A stretch of 64,000 bases of DNA from Neorhizobium alkalisoli (lineage in GTDB: Bacteria > Pseudomonadota > Alphaproteobacteria > Rhizobiales > Rhizobiaceae), in assembly GCF_002968635.1 (NCBI RefSeq), contig NZ_PVBN01000005.1:248001-312000 (forward strand), written 5' to 3'. Below, piece by piece: positions 26,374-34,571 of the stretch. Position numbers and translations under genes: made by a program. The notes beneath the pieces are model-generated. The model made no database searches, was not told where the DNA came from, and was given only the letters and a program-made list of their open reading frames with translations. Each line of letters starts with the position of its first letter. Position 1 is the first letter of the stretch.

Positions 26374-28080
26374 TTACTCGTTGTTGCCGCGGTTCTTCAG
26401 AGCCGCGCCGAGAATGTCGCCGAGCGAAGCGCCGCTATCGGACGAACCGAACTGAGCGACTGCTTCCTTCTCTTCTGCGATCTCGAGAGCCTTGATCGAC
26501 AGCATGACCTTGCGGTCCTTCTTGGACCAGTTGACGACGCGGGCGTCGAAAACCTGGCCAACCGAGAAACGCTCCGGACGCTGATCGTCGCGATCGCGTG
26601 CCAGGTCGTTGCGGCGGATGAAGGAGGTGATGTCTTCGTGGTTGACGAGACGAACCTCTACGCCACCGTCGTTGACGGCGATGACTTCGCACGAAACGAC
26701 AGCATTCTTGCGCAGTTCACCGGAAGCGGCAGCTTCACCGACCGAGTCGCGGCCGAGCTGCTTGATGCCGAGCGAGATGCGCTCCTTGTCGACGTCCACA
26801 TCGAGAACGACAGCCTTGACGACGTCGCCCTTGTTGAACTCTTCGATGACCTGTTCGCCCGGACGGTTCCAGTCGAGGTCGGAGAGGTGAACCATGCCGT
26901 CGACATCGCCTTCGAGGCCGATGAACAGACCGAATTCGGTCTTGTTCTTGACTTCGCCTTCAACTTCAGTGCCGGCCGGGTGGCTGTAGGCGAATGCCTG
27001 CCATGGGTTTTCCAGCGTCTGCTTGAGGCCGAGCGAGATACGGCGCTTGGACGGATCGACTTCGAGAACCACAACGTCGACTTCCTGGCTCGTGGACAGG
27101 ATCTTGCCGGGATGTACGTTCTTCTTGGTCCAGGACATTTCGGAGATGTGGATCAGGCCTTCGATGCCCGGCTCCAGCTCGACGAACGCACCGTAGTCGG
27201 TGATGTTCGTGACGGTACCGGAAATCTTCTTGCCGACCGGGTACTTGGCCGAGATGCCATCCCACGGATCCGACTCGAGCTGCTTCATGCCGAGCGAGAT
27301 GCGGTGGGTTTCCTGGTTGATGCGGATGATCTGAACCTTGACCTGCTGGCCGATGTTCAGGATTTCCGACGGATGGTTGACGCGGCGCCATGCCATGTCG
27401 GTGACGTGCAGCAGGCCGTCGATGCCGCCGAGGTCAACGAACGCACCGTAATCGGTGATGTTCTTGACGACGCCGTCAACAACCTGGCCTTCTTCGAGGT
27501 TCTGAACGATTTCAGAACGCTGCTCGGCGCGGGACTCTTCGAGAACCGTACGGCGCGAAACAACGATGTTGCCGCGGCGCTTGTCCATCTTGAGGATTTC
27601 GAAGGGCTGCGGGTTGTGCATGAGCGGGGTAACGTCGCGGATCGGACGGATGTCGACCTGCGAACGCGGAAGGAAGGCAACGGCGCCGTCGAGATCGACG
27701 GTGAAGCCACCCTTGACCTGATTGAAGATAACGCCTTCGACGCGCTCGCCAGCTTCGAACTTGGCTTCGAGCTTGACCCAGCTTTCTTCGCGGCGAGCCT
27801 TCTCACGGGAAAGAACCGCTTCGCCGAGAGCATTTTCGATGCGCTCGACATAAACTTCGACTTCGTCGCCGACCTTCAGCGAACCGTCTTTGCCCTTGGC
27901 GCCGAATTCCTTCAGCGCGATGCGGCCTTCGACCTTGAGGCCGACGTCAACGACCGCAACATCCTTTTCGATCGCCGTCACAATGCCCTTGGCAACATAG
28001 CCTTCGGCCAGATCGGTCTTGGAAAAGGATTCTTCGAGGAGGGCTGCGAAGTCCTCCCGCGTGGGGTTAGATACTGCCAT
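26374..28080 (-). CDS. rpsA: 30S ribosomal protein S1
   Basis: 568 residues made of six S1 RNA-binding repeats, e.g. AEGYVAKGIVTAIEKDVAVVDVG, VVDGVVKNITDYGAFVDLGG and ISGTVTNITDYGAFVELEPG. It binds mRNA leaders and helps 30S initiation. ATG 28080 follows TAGGAGATTTC, a clear ribosome binding site. The C-terminus is DILGAALKNRGNNE. cmk lies 132 bases upstream in the conserved cmk-rpsA order; the gap can fold a short hairpin (GCCTC/GAGGC) and may hold an rpsA leader. Confidence 0.98.
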   Translation of the reverse strand: MAVSNPTREDFAALLEESFSKTDLAEGYVAKGIVTAIEKDVAVVDVGLKVEGRIALKEFGAKGKDGSLKVGDEVEVYVERIENALGEAVLSREKARREESWVKLEAKFEAGERVEGVIFNQVKGGFTVDLDGAVAFLPRSQVDIRPIRDVTPLMHNPQPFEILKMDKRRGNIVVSRRTVLEESRAEQRSEIVQNLEEGQVVDGVVKNITDYGAFVDLGGIDGLLHVTDMAWRRVNHPSEILNIGQQVKVQIIRINQETHRISLGMKQLESDPWDGISAKYPVGKKISGTVTNITDYGAFVELEPGIEGLIHISEMSWTKKNVHPGKILSTSQEVDVVVLEVDPSKRRISLGLKQTLENPWQAFAYSHPAGTEVEGEVKNKTEFGLFIGLEGDVDGMVHLSDLDWNRPGEQVIEEFNKGDVVKAVVLDVDVDKERISLGIKQLGRDSVGEAAASGELRKNAVVSCEVIAVNDGGVEVRLVNHEDITSFIRRNDLARDRDDQRPERFSVGQVFDARVVNWSKKDRKVMLSIKALEIAEEKEAVAQFGSSDSGASLGDILGAALKNRGNNE

Positions 28081-28212
28081 GAAATCTCCTAGAGTGCCGC
28101 CGATAAGGGGCACTGGCTGCGCCGGTGGTTCGTGTTGCACATGTCCGAAGGTTCAAGTCCGCCTCTCTCAAGGGAGGCAATCCGGCGCGGGGACTGAACT
28201 TCGGGCTATTTC

Positions 28213-28848
28213 CTACTTGATTTGTCTCGTCAGGACGGCGTCGATGATCGTCTTCGCTGCCTGAAACGCGGCCTCTATACTCATTTCCGACGTATCAAGC
28301 AAGTGCGCATCGTCGGCCGGCCTCAAGGGACTGTCGGCACGGCCCATGTCCCGCCCGTCGCGCATCTTCACCTCGTCGAATATACGATGGTAATCGGCCA
28401 CGCCACCCTTGCCGACAATCTCGTCGTAGCGGCGCCTTGCCCGCACCTCCGGCGAGGCGGTGACATAGAGTTTGACCGGCGCATCGGGGCAAACGACTGT
28501 TCCGATGTCCCGGCCATCGAGCACGGTTCCCGGCTCTCTGAGCGAAAACGCGCGTTGCGCCTCGACAAGGGCACTGCGAACTGCCGGGATCACAGCAATC
28601 CTGGAAGCCGCCTCGCCGATCGCGTGACTGGACAGGACATCGCGGTCAAGGCCTGCAAGTTCTACTTCCCTCGCCATCTTTTCCGCCACCTTCTCGTCAT
28701 CCAGCGGCAGGCCAGCGTCCAACAGCGCCTTCGCGGTGGCGCGATAGGTCAGACCCGTATCGAGATGGTGAAAACCGTATGTCTCGGCAATCATGCGGGA
28801 CAGCGTGCCTTTTCCTGCTGCAGCAGGTCCGTCGATGGCGATGATCAT
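28213..28848 (-). CDS. cmk: Cytidylate kinase
   Basis: Phosphorylates CMP and dCMP. The P-loop [12 protein letters not shown] is at the N-terminus; then [17 protein letters not shown], the signature [21 protein letters not shown], and [18 protein letters not shown] at the C-terminal lid region. Length 211 from ATG 28848. A TTG at 28860 would add four residues; neither start has a strong ribosome binding site. The usual upstream neighbour aroA is absent: the next gene is divergent and codes for a TIGR02300 protein. Confidence 0.93.
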   Translation of the reverse strand: MIIAIDGPAAAGKGTLSRMIAETYGFHHLDTGLTYRATAKALLDAGLPLDDEKVAEKMAREVELAGLDRDVLSSHAIGEAASRIAVIPAVRSALVEAQRAFSLREPGTVLDGRDIGTVVCPDAPVKLYVTASPEVRARRRYDEIVGKGGVADYHRIFDEVKMRDGRDMGRADSPLRPADDAHLLDTSEMSIEAAFQAAKTIIDAVLTRQIK

Positions 28849-28860
28849 TCCAGGCGTCAA

Positions 28861-29236
28861 TTTCTCAAACTCAGGCTTGGGCGCAACGGGTCGTCACGGC
28901 GGGTTTTGGTTTGCCATATCGCGCTTATCGGGCATCTCATCAAGTCCCGCGCAACTCCATCACCACCGCGTGCCGACCGTTCCGGCTGCGGCATACGCAA
29001 ATTCTCTTCGCGAAAAAGTGGGCGCTGATACAGCGCGTTCTCGGGAAAAACGATACGGACAGGCCTACCACATCAGGCCGCAAAGATCACGGCTGCCGCA
29101 TTGACGGCATGCATGAAAGTTTGTCTTTGACATCAAAGGGCACAGGCCTTATGGGGACCGGCTTAGATTTTTCACCCAATAGAAGCCGCTCAGGCGGCGA
29201 GCCGATCTATTCGGCCATCCTCATGAGGCTCTGACT
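28861..29236. other. Divergent intergenic region between cmk and the TIGR02300 gene
   Basis: About 376 bases where aroA stands in many relatives. No aroA-like sequence (for example the GDKSISHR motif) is visible on either strand. On the minus strand there is only a 13-codon frame (MPDKRDMANQNPP). A good promoter for the rightward gene is present at 29127-29155. No other structure was recognised. Confidence 0.5.
29127..29155 (+). promoter_or_regulatory. Promoter of the TIGR02300 gene
   Basis: TTGACA (29127-29132), 17-base spacer, TATGGG (29150-29155). The -35 is perfect. Transcription would begin about 29162, leaving a leader of roughly 75 nt before GTG 29237. Confidence 0.55.
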
Positions 29237-29623
29237 GTGGCAAAAGCGGAACTCGGAACCAAGCGCACCGACCCCGATACCGGCAAGAAATTCTATGACC
29301 TGAACCGCGATCCCGTGGTCTCTCCCTATACCGGCAAGTCCTGGCCGCTGTCCTTCTTCGAAGAAAACAGCGTGGCCGTGAAGATGGAACAGGCCGAGGA
29401 AGAGGACGTTCAGGAAGTCGATACCGAAAATCCGGAAGTCGAACTCGTCTCTCTCGAAGAGGGCGACGAAGCCGCCAGCGGCGACGATCTGCCTGACATC
29501 GGCGACGACGACGTAGATCTCGGCGATGACGACGACGACACATTCCTGGAAGCCGACGAAGACGATGAAGACGACGACATGTCCGGCATCATCGGCGTGA
29601 CCGGCGACGACGACGAAGTCTGA
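29237..29623 (+). CDS. TIGR02300 family acidic protein
   Basis: 128 residues. The conserved N-terminus KAELGTKRTDPDTGKKFYDL and DPVVSPYTGKSWP define the alphaproteobacterial TIGR02300 family. The rest is extremely acidic (DDLPDIGDDDVDLGDDDDD and similar). Function unknown; such tails suggest binding to basic partners or metal. Start is GTG with AGG nine bases upstream. It is followed by a strong terminator and then tRNA-Ala, a common rhizobial arrangement. Confidence 0.92.
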   Translation: MAKAELGTKRTDPDTGKKFYDLNRDPVVSPYTGKSWPLSFFEENSVAVKMEQAEEEDVQEVDTENPEVELVSLEEGDEAASGDDLPDIGDDDVDLGDDDDDTFLEADEDDEDDDMSGIIGVTGDDDEV

Positions 29624-29639
29624 CCGTCAATTCATGATA

Positions 29640-29672
29640 AAGCCCGGCAAAACAATAAAAATTGCCGGGCTT
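29640..29672 (+). terminator. Intrinsic terminator after the TIGR02300 gene
   Basis: AAGCCCGGCAA pairs with TTGCCGGGCTT (11 bp, 11-base A-rich loop), followed by GAAATTTT. It starts 17 bases after the stop codon. Confidence 0.8.
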
Positions 29673-29684
29673 GAAATTTTCGGC

Positions 29685-29713
29685 TTGCACTCTCCGGAAA
29701 CCGGAAGTATGAA
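29685..29713 (+). promoter_or_regulatory. Candidate promoter of tRNA-Ala
   Basis: TTGCAC (29685-29690), 17 bases, TATGAA (29708-29713) lie just after the upstream terminator and 65 bases before the mature tRNA 5' end. Confidence 0.45.
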
Positions 29714-29778
29714 GCCGCCACTCCAGAGGACTGACGCCCTGGGGTTCCCAGGACCGGAAGATACCGGACCACCCTGAT

Positions 29779-29854
<76 letters not shown>

Positions 29855-29860
29855 AATCCT

Positions 29861-30133
29861 TCAAGACAATGAATTTCTTTCTCCCATGTGGGATGATATT
29901 GAACGGCTGACTTTGCGTAAGGTTGGCTTTGCCACGAGGCTTATGCGGCGATTGCATGCGCGCCTGTGCTTTGCAGCCCTGTCCGCCCGACGCTCGCGGG
30001 CAGACGCAAACTTGTCTACGAGCAGTTCATCCCGATATTGCTGCCGGCGCGCCTCGGCCACTTGCCGAACGACGACGATAAACGTAGCGGCTAAAATCGC
30101 GATGCAGGCCAGAATGAACAACAGAGCGAGCAT
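29861..30133 (-). CDS. Small single-helix membrane protein, unknown function
   Basis: 90 residues. A hydrophobic N-terminal helix (LALLFILACIAILAATFIVVV) is followed by a basic, Arg-rich cytoplasmic tail (EARRQQYRDELL; RERRADRAAKHRR). ATG 30133 follows AAGGAGGCGTAT, an optimal ribosome binding site, which is the main reason to accept the gene. It converges on the tRNA-Ala gene with only 6 bases between. Confidence 0.65.
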   Translation of the reverse strand: MLALLFILACIAILAATFIVVVRQVAEARRQQYRDELLVDKFASARERRADRAAKHRRACNRRISLVAKPTLRKVSRSISSHMGERNSLS

Positions 30134-30319
30134 ATACGCCTCCTTGTTCGTTCTTAACGCCGAGACTTGCTGAAAGTTCGGCTGACCTCCGCAATTCCCG
30201 TTCACATCCGTTCACGTCGTCTTGCTAACGGGCCTTGGTGAACGGCTTTCTGGATCGACGGCCATCTCGTGATGCTCGCCAAAACCGGCCGGCGGCACAA
30301 TGTTGCTGGCTGCGACAGT

Positions 30320-31321
30320 TTAGGCAATCGCCCGATCGTTGGTGTCGAACCGGTGAAGGCTCGCCTTGTCCGGCGTGGCATAAACCACGTCATCCGGCGC
30401 ATAGCGATGCTCGCCGAACAGACGCACGGTCAGAAGGCCCGTCATCTCCGTTTCCAGATAGACGATGGTATCGGCGCCGAGGTGCTCCACGTGAATCACC
30501 TTGCCCTTCCAGTCGCCGCTTTCGCGCGCAAGGGCGATGTGCTCCGGACGGATGCCGATCGTTTTGGCCTCCGAAGGGCCAAGCTTTTCCGCCGCAATGA
30601 AGTTCATCTGCGGGGAGCCGATGAAGCCGGCGACAAAGGTATTTGCCGGTTTATTGTAGAGTTCCATGGGAGAGCCGATCTGCTCGATCGCACCGGCGTT
30701 CAAGACGACGATCTTGTCTGCGAGCGTCATCGCCTCGACCTGGTCATGCGTCACGTAAATCATCGTCGCCTTCAGCCGTCGGTGGAGGCCCGCGATCTCC
30801 AGCCGCGTCTGGACGCGGAGCGCCGCGTCGAGGTTCGAGAGCGGCTCGTCGAACAGGAAAAGCTTCGGTTCGCGCACGATGGCTCGACCGATGGCGACCC
30901 GCTGGCGCTGGCCGCCGGACAATTCGGCCGGGCGGCGGGCAAGATAGGGATCAAGCGACAGCATGGTCGACGCCTTGCCGACGCGCGCGTCGATCTCTGC
31001 TCTCTCGGTGCCGGCCTGCTTGAGGCCAAGACCCATATTGTCCTTGACGTTGAGGTGGGGGTAAAGCGCGTAGGACTGGAAGACCATAGCGATACCGCGC
31101 TTTGCCGGCGGCGTGTTGACCACTTCCGCACCGTCGATCCGAACGCTGCCCGAGGTGGCGTCCTCAAGCCCGGCAATTACCCGCAGGAGGGTGGATTTAC
31201 CGCAACCGGACGGGCCGACAAAAATGACGAATTCGCCGTCCCTAACCTCGAGATCGATGCCTTTCAGCACCTCGTGCGTGCCAAAGGCCTTGCGGATGGA
31301 TTTCAGCTCAAGAGAACCCAA
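30320..31321 (-). CDS. Sugar ABC transporter ATP-binding protein (UgpC/MsmK type)
   Basis: 333 residues with Walker A GPSGCGKST, Q-loop VFQSYALYPHL, signature LSGGQRQRVAIGRAIV, Walker B LFLFDEPLSNLD and H-loop YVTHDQVEA, then the C-terminal regulatory TOBE/OB region (IGIRPEHI). It energises the two permeases encoded upstream. Start is TTG 31321 with AGGA eight bases ahead. It is the last gene of the murQ-like/ABC operon, 11 bases after the oxidoreductase gene. Confidence 0.93.
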   Translation of the reverse strand: MGSLELKSIRKAFGTHEVLKGIDLEVRDGEFVIFVGPSGCGKSTLLRVIAGLEDATSGSVRIDGAEVVNTPPAKRGIAMVFQSYALYPHLNVKDNMGLGLKQAGTERAEIDARVGKASTMLSLDPYLARRPAELSGGQRQRVAIGRAIVREPKLFLFDEPLSNLDAALRVQTRLEIAGLHRRLKATMIYVTHDQVEAMTLADKIVVLNAGAIEQIGSPMELYNKPANTFVAGFIGSPQMNFIAAEKLGPSEAKTIGIRPEHIALARESGDWKGKVIHVEHLGADTIVYLETEMTGLLTVRLFGEHRYAPDDVVYATPDKASLHRFDTNDRAIA

Positions 31322-31332
31322 GGGTGTTTTCC

Positions 31333-32385
31333 TTATAAACGGATCGGCTTGCCGGTGCGTACGCTCTCATCCGCCCCGAGGCAGATTCTGAGCGACTGCA
31401 CGGCATCATCCATGTGTCGGGTAAGATCGATGTCCTCGCGGATGGCTTTCAGCACATAGGCCTGTTCGAGGTCGCAGAGTTTTTGATGATCCGGCTCGCC
31501 GGACATGGAAAGATCTTCATCCGGCCGGATAAACCGGCCACCGGGGCCAGTCTCGGCGCTGTGGACACGGATTACCGAAGTTTTGGTATGCGTGTCGATG
31601 TCGTCGGACTTGGCCTTGTGGTCGACGAGGATAGAGACCGATCCCCTGGGCGACATGACGTCTTTCACGAAGAAGGCCGTCTCCGACATCATCGGACCCC
31701 AGCCCGCCTCGTACCAGCCGACGGAGCCGTCCTCGAACATCACCTGCAGATGGCCGTAGTTATACATGTCCGGGGCAATCTCTTCGGACATGCGCAGGCC
31801 CATACCGCGCACCTCGACCGGCTTGGCGTCGGTGATCTGGCACATGACGTCGACATAGTGCACGCCGCAATCGACGATCGGCGAGGTGGTCTGCATCAGT
31901 GCCTTGTGGACGTCCCATTTTTCGCCTGACGACTGCTGGTTCAGGTTCATGCGGAAGACGAAAGGTGGGCCGAGCTTGCGCGCTTCCTCGATCAGCCGCA
32001 TCCAGGACGGATGGTGGCGGAGGATGTAACCGATCACGAGCTTGCGACCATGCTTTTTCGCCGCCGCCACGACACGTTCGGCATCGGCGACGGTCGTCGC
32101 CAATGGCTTTTCCACGAAGACGTGGCAGCCCGCTTCGAAGGCCGTGACGGCATAGTCCGCATGACTGTCCGAATAGGTGTTGATCGAGCAGAGGTCGGGG
32201 TTGGTTTCCCGCAAGGCCAGCTCGAAATCCGTGAAGAACGGATAGACTTCGAGCCCTGCCGGCAGATCGCGCTTCGAACGATTGACGAGGCCGACGATCT
32301 CGAAACCCGGATTGTCGTGATAGGCGACGGCGTGGCTCTTGCCCATATTGCCGAGGCCGGCGACGAGGACGCGAATGGGTTTCAT
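31333..32385 (-). CDS. Gfo/Idh/MocA family NAD(P)-dependent oxidoreductase
   Basis: 350 residues: Rossmann N-terminus (IRVLVAGLGNMGKSHAVAYH), CHVFVEKPLATTVADAERVV with the catalytic EKP, and a C-terminal substrate-binding fold (PIVDCGVHYVDVMCQITDAKP). It oxidises or epimerises a sugar, amino sugar or inositol. Inside this operon it may convert an imported aminosugar derivative before MurQ-like or Nag enzymes act; that is inference. A repeat element fills the gap to the upstream permease gene. Confidence 0.9.
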   Translation of the reverse strand: MKPIRVLVAGLGNMGKSHAVAYHDNPGFEIVGLVNRSKRDLPAGLEVYPFFTDFELALRETNPDLCSINTYSDSHADYAVTAFEAGCHVFVEKPLATTVADAERVVAAAKKHGRKLVIGYILRHHPSWMRLIEEARKLGPPFVFRMNLNQQSSGEKWDVHKALMQTTSPIVDCGVHYVDVMCQITDAKPVEVRGMGLRMSEEIAPDMYNYGHLQVMFEDGSVGWYEAGWGPMMSETAFFVKDVMSPRGSVSILVDHKAKSDDIDTHTKTSVIRVHSAETGPGGRFIRPDEDLSMSGEPDHQKLCDLEQAYVLKAIREDIDLTRHMDDAVQSLRICLGADESVRTGKPIRL

Positions 32386-32414
32386 AGGCTTTTCCCTTTA
32401 CCGGTGTGCCGTGT

Positions 32415-32541
32415 GGCCCCCTCACCCGGCCTCCACTTCGTTGGGCCGCCCTCTCCCCGCCGGGTAGAGGGGGAGCGGCGACGCTGCGGCAACTCACCTT
32501 CTCCCCGTGGGGAGAAGGTGCCCGAAGGGTGGATGAGGGTG
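32415..32541. repeat. Rhizobial palindromic intergenic repeat
   Basis: Contains a perfect palindrome CACCTTCTCCCC/GGGGAGAAGGTG (32495-32520) and a second imperfect one (CCCTCTCCCCGCCGGGTAGAGGGG, about 32450-32472). The ends CCCTCA and TGAGGG are inverted. It lies between two genes of the same operon, so it is transcribed and may fold into a stable mRNA structure. Confidence 0.75.
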
Positions 32542-32569
32542 TAGCCTGCTTCAACACGCAATACCGCCG

Positions 32570-33409
32570 TCACTTCACCGCTCCCGAGGTGATGCCGCGG
32601 ATCAATTGCCGCGAGAAGATGACGTAAAGCACCATGACCGGCAGGATCGCGAGCGACAGTGCCGAAAGCACCGCATTCCAATTGGTGACGAACTGGCCGA
32701 TGAACATCTGGGCGCCCAGCGTCACCGTCTTGGTCGACTCGCCCGGGGCGAGGATCAACGGGAACCAGAGATCGTTCCAGATCGGGATCATGGTGAAGAC
32801 CGCGACCGTCGCCATGGCGGGCCTGACCAGCGGCAGGACGAGGCGGAAGAAGATCGAATATTCCGAGAGACCGTCGATCCGGCCGGCATTCTTGAGGTCG
32901 TCGGATACGGTCCGCATGAATTCCGATAGGATGAAGATCGCAAGCGGCAGTCCCTGCGCCGTGTAGACGAGGATGAGCGAGGTCAGCGTGTTGACGAGGC
33001 CGGCGGCCACCATGCCCTGCAGGATCGCCACCGTGCCGAGACGGATCGGGATCATGATGCCGAGCGCCAGGTAGAGCCCGAGCAGCGTGTTGCCGCGGAA
33101 ACGATATTCCGACAGCGCGAACGCCGCCATTGCGCCGAACAGCAGGACCAGAGCGATGGAGGCAACCGTGACGATCAGGCTGTTCTGGAAATAGCCGATG
33201 AAATCGCCCTGCTGGAGCACCGTCTCATAACCGACGAGACTGAAGCTCGAGGGCGTCGGGAGCGCCATCGGCTCGCGGAAGATGGCGTTGCGGCTCTTGA
33301 ACGAGTTGACCAGGGTCAGGAAGACCGGGAAAAGCGCAACCACGGTATAGGCGATCAGCGCGAGGTGGATCAGCGCGGTGCGCAGCGGCGCGGAGCGGGC
33401 TTTCGACAT
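32570..33409 (-). CDS. Sugar ABC transporter permease (MalG family)
   Basis: 279 residues, six membrane helices, with the cytoplasmic EAA-type loop near ELKNAGRIDGLSEYSIFFRLVLPLVRPA, the ATPase contact. The N-terminus LIHLALIAYTVVALFPVFLTLVNSFKSR is typical of MalG/UgpE proteins. ATG 33409 follows AGGAGCGCAAAG; that site overlaps the end of the upstream permease gene, 10 bases away. Confidence 0.93.
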   Translation of the reverse strand: MSKARSAPLRTALIHLALIAYTVVALFPVFLTLVNSFKSRNAIFREPMALPTPSSFSLVGYETVLQQGDFIGYFQNSLIVTVASIALVLLFGAMAAFALSEYRFRGNTLLGLYLALGIMIPIRLGTVAILQGMVAAGLVNTLTSLILVYTAQGLPLAIFILSEFMRTVSDDLKNAGRIDGLSEYSIFFRLVLPLVRPAMATVAVFTMIPIWNDLWFPLILAPGESTKTVTLGAQMFIGQFVTNWNAVLSALSLAILPVMVLYVIFSRQLIRGITSGAVK

Positions 33410-33419
33410 CTTTGCGCTC

Positions 33420-34370
33420 CTAGAATTGATAGCGACGCATGCGCCGCTGGATGACGAAGAGATAAAGGGAGACGCCGGCCAGGATGATGAGGAACATCAC
33501 GGCGGCGATGGTGGCGCCCATGGAGCGGTCGCCCATCTGGTTCTGGAAACCGAAGAAGGTGCGGTAGAGGAGCGTGCCCAGGATGTCGGTGGAGCCGTTC
33601 GGGCCGGCCAGAGCGCCCTGCACCGTGTAGATCAGGTCGAAGGCGTTGAAGTTGCCGACGAAGGTCAGCACGGAGACGATGCCGATCGAAGGCAGGATGA
33701 GCGGCAGCTTGATCTTCCAGAACTGGCTCCAGCCCGTGATGCCGTCACATTCGGCCGCTTCCAGGACTTCGTCCGGGATATTGAGGAGTGCAGCATAGAT
33801 CAGCATCATCGGGATGCCGACATATTGCCAGACCGAGATGAGGGAGACCGTGATCAACGCGGTATCCGGTTTGCCGAGCCAGGGGGCAAAAAAGGATTTG
33901 AGGCCGACCAGGTCCATCAGGCCCGGGGCAATGCCCCAGATCGGCGAAAGGATGAGCTTCCAGATGAAGCCGACGATGACAAAAGAGAGCAGCGTCGGCA
34001 CGAAGATCGCCGAGCGGTAGAAGGCTGCGAAACGCAAGCCGGGCAGCGACAGCATGGCGGCGATCGCGATGCCGACCGGGTTCTGCACCAGCATGTGGAT
34101 GATGAAGAAGATGACGTTGTTGCCCAGCGCGTTCCAGAAATCGGCTGAAAGCCGCGGATCGCTGAACAGCACCTTGAAATTACCGAGGCCTACGAAGGCG
34201 AGCTGGCCCTCGACCATATTGAACAGCGACAGGCGCAGCGTCTCGATCAGAGGCAGGATCATTACCGCCGTGTAGACAAGAAAGGCTGGCGCCAGGAAAA
34301 CGGCAATGTGCCAGCGGGTCGACCGCCTGATCGGAGCCGCTTCGATATCGGCAATTTCGGTATCGCTCAT
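33420..34370 (-). CDS. Sugar ABC transporter permease (MalF family)
   Basis: 316 residues, six membrane helices after a short basic N-terminus. The EAA loop is visible in EVLEAAECDGITGWSQFWKI. First helix is WHIAVFLAPAFLVYTAVMIL. It pairs with the MalG-type permease just downstream. The gap to the upstream binding-protein gene (201 bases) contains a palindromic repeat, which may lower permease expression relative to the binding protein. Confidence 0.93.
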   Translation of the reverse strand: MSDTEIADIEAAPIRRSTRWHIAVFLAPAFLVYTAVMILPLIETLRLSLFNMVEGQLAFVGLGNFKVLFSDPRLSADFWNALGNNVIFFIIHMLVQNPVGIAIAAMLSLPGLRFAAFYRSAIFVPTLLSFVIVGFIWKLILSPIWGIAPGLMDLVGLKSFFAPWLGKPDTALITVSLISVWQYVGIPMMLIYAALLNIPDEVLEAAECDGITGWSQFWKIKLPLILPSIGIVSVLTFVGNFNAFDLIYTVQGALAGPNGSTDILGTLLYRTFFGFQNQMGDRSMGATIAAVMFLIILAGVSLYLFVIQRRMRRYQF

Positions 34371-34436
34371 GGCTCGATTCCAGCTGTTAACAATGTGCGG
34401 CAGAATGTTACGGCAATGCCTTTCATCCAGCTACCG

Positions 34437-34545
34437 CAACCTTCTCCCCGTCTATTGGGGAAAGGCACGATGCGGCGAGGGCCTCCCCGATCTCAGGGCC
34501 GAGCGAGGCTCGTCCCCTCCCCCTGCTTGCAGGGAGAGGGTGAGG
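34437..34545. repeat. Palindromic intergenic repeat between binding protein and permease genes
   Basis: Imperfect inverted arms CCTTCTCCCC..GGGGAAAGG (34440-34466) and CCTCCCCCTGC/GCAGGGAGAGG (about 34517-34539). Related in style to the element at 32415-32541 but diverged. It lies in a transcribed intercistronic position. Confidence 0.6.
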
Positions 34546-34571
34546 TACATCTTTCGAAGATGAAGTTCAGC

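Noticed and set aside
28861-29236. Possible aroA pseudogene between cmk and the TIGR02300 gene
   Set aside because: No frame on either strand shows EPSP synthase motifs, even allowing frameshifts by eye; the stretch is too short.
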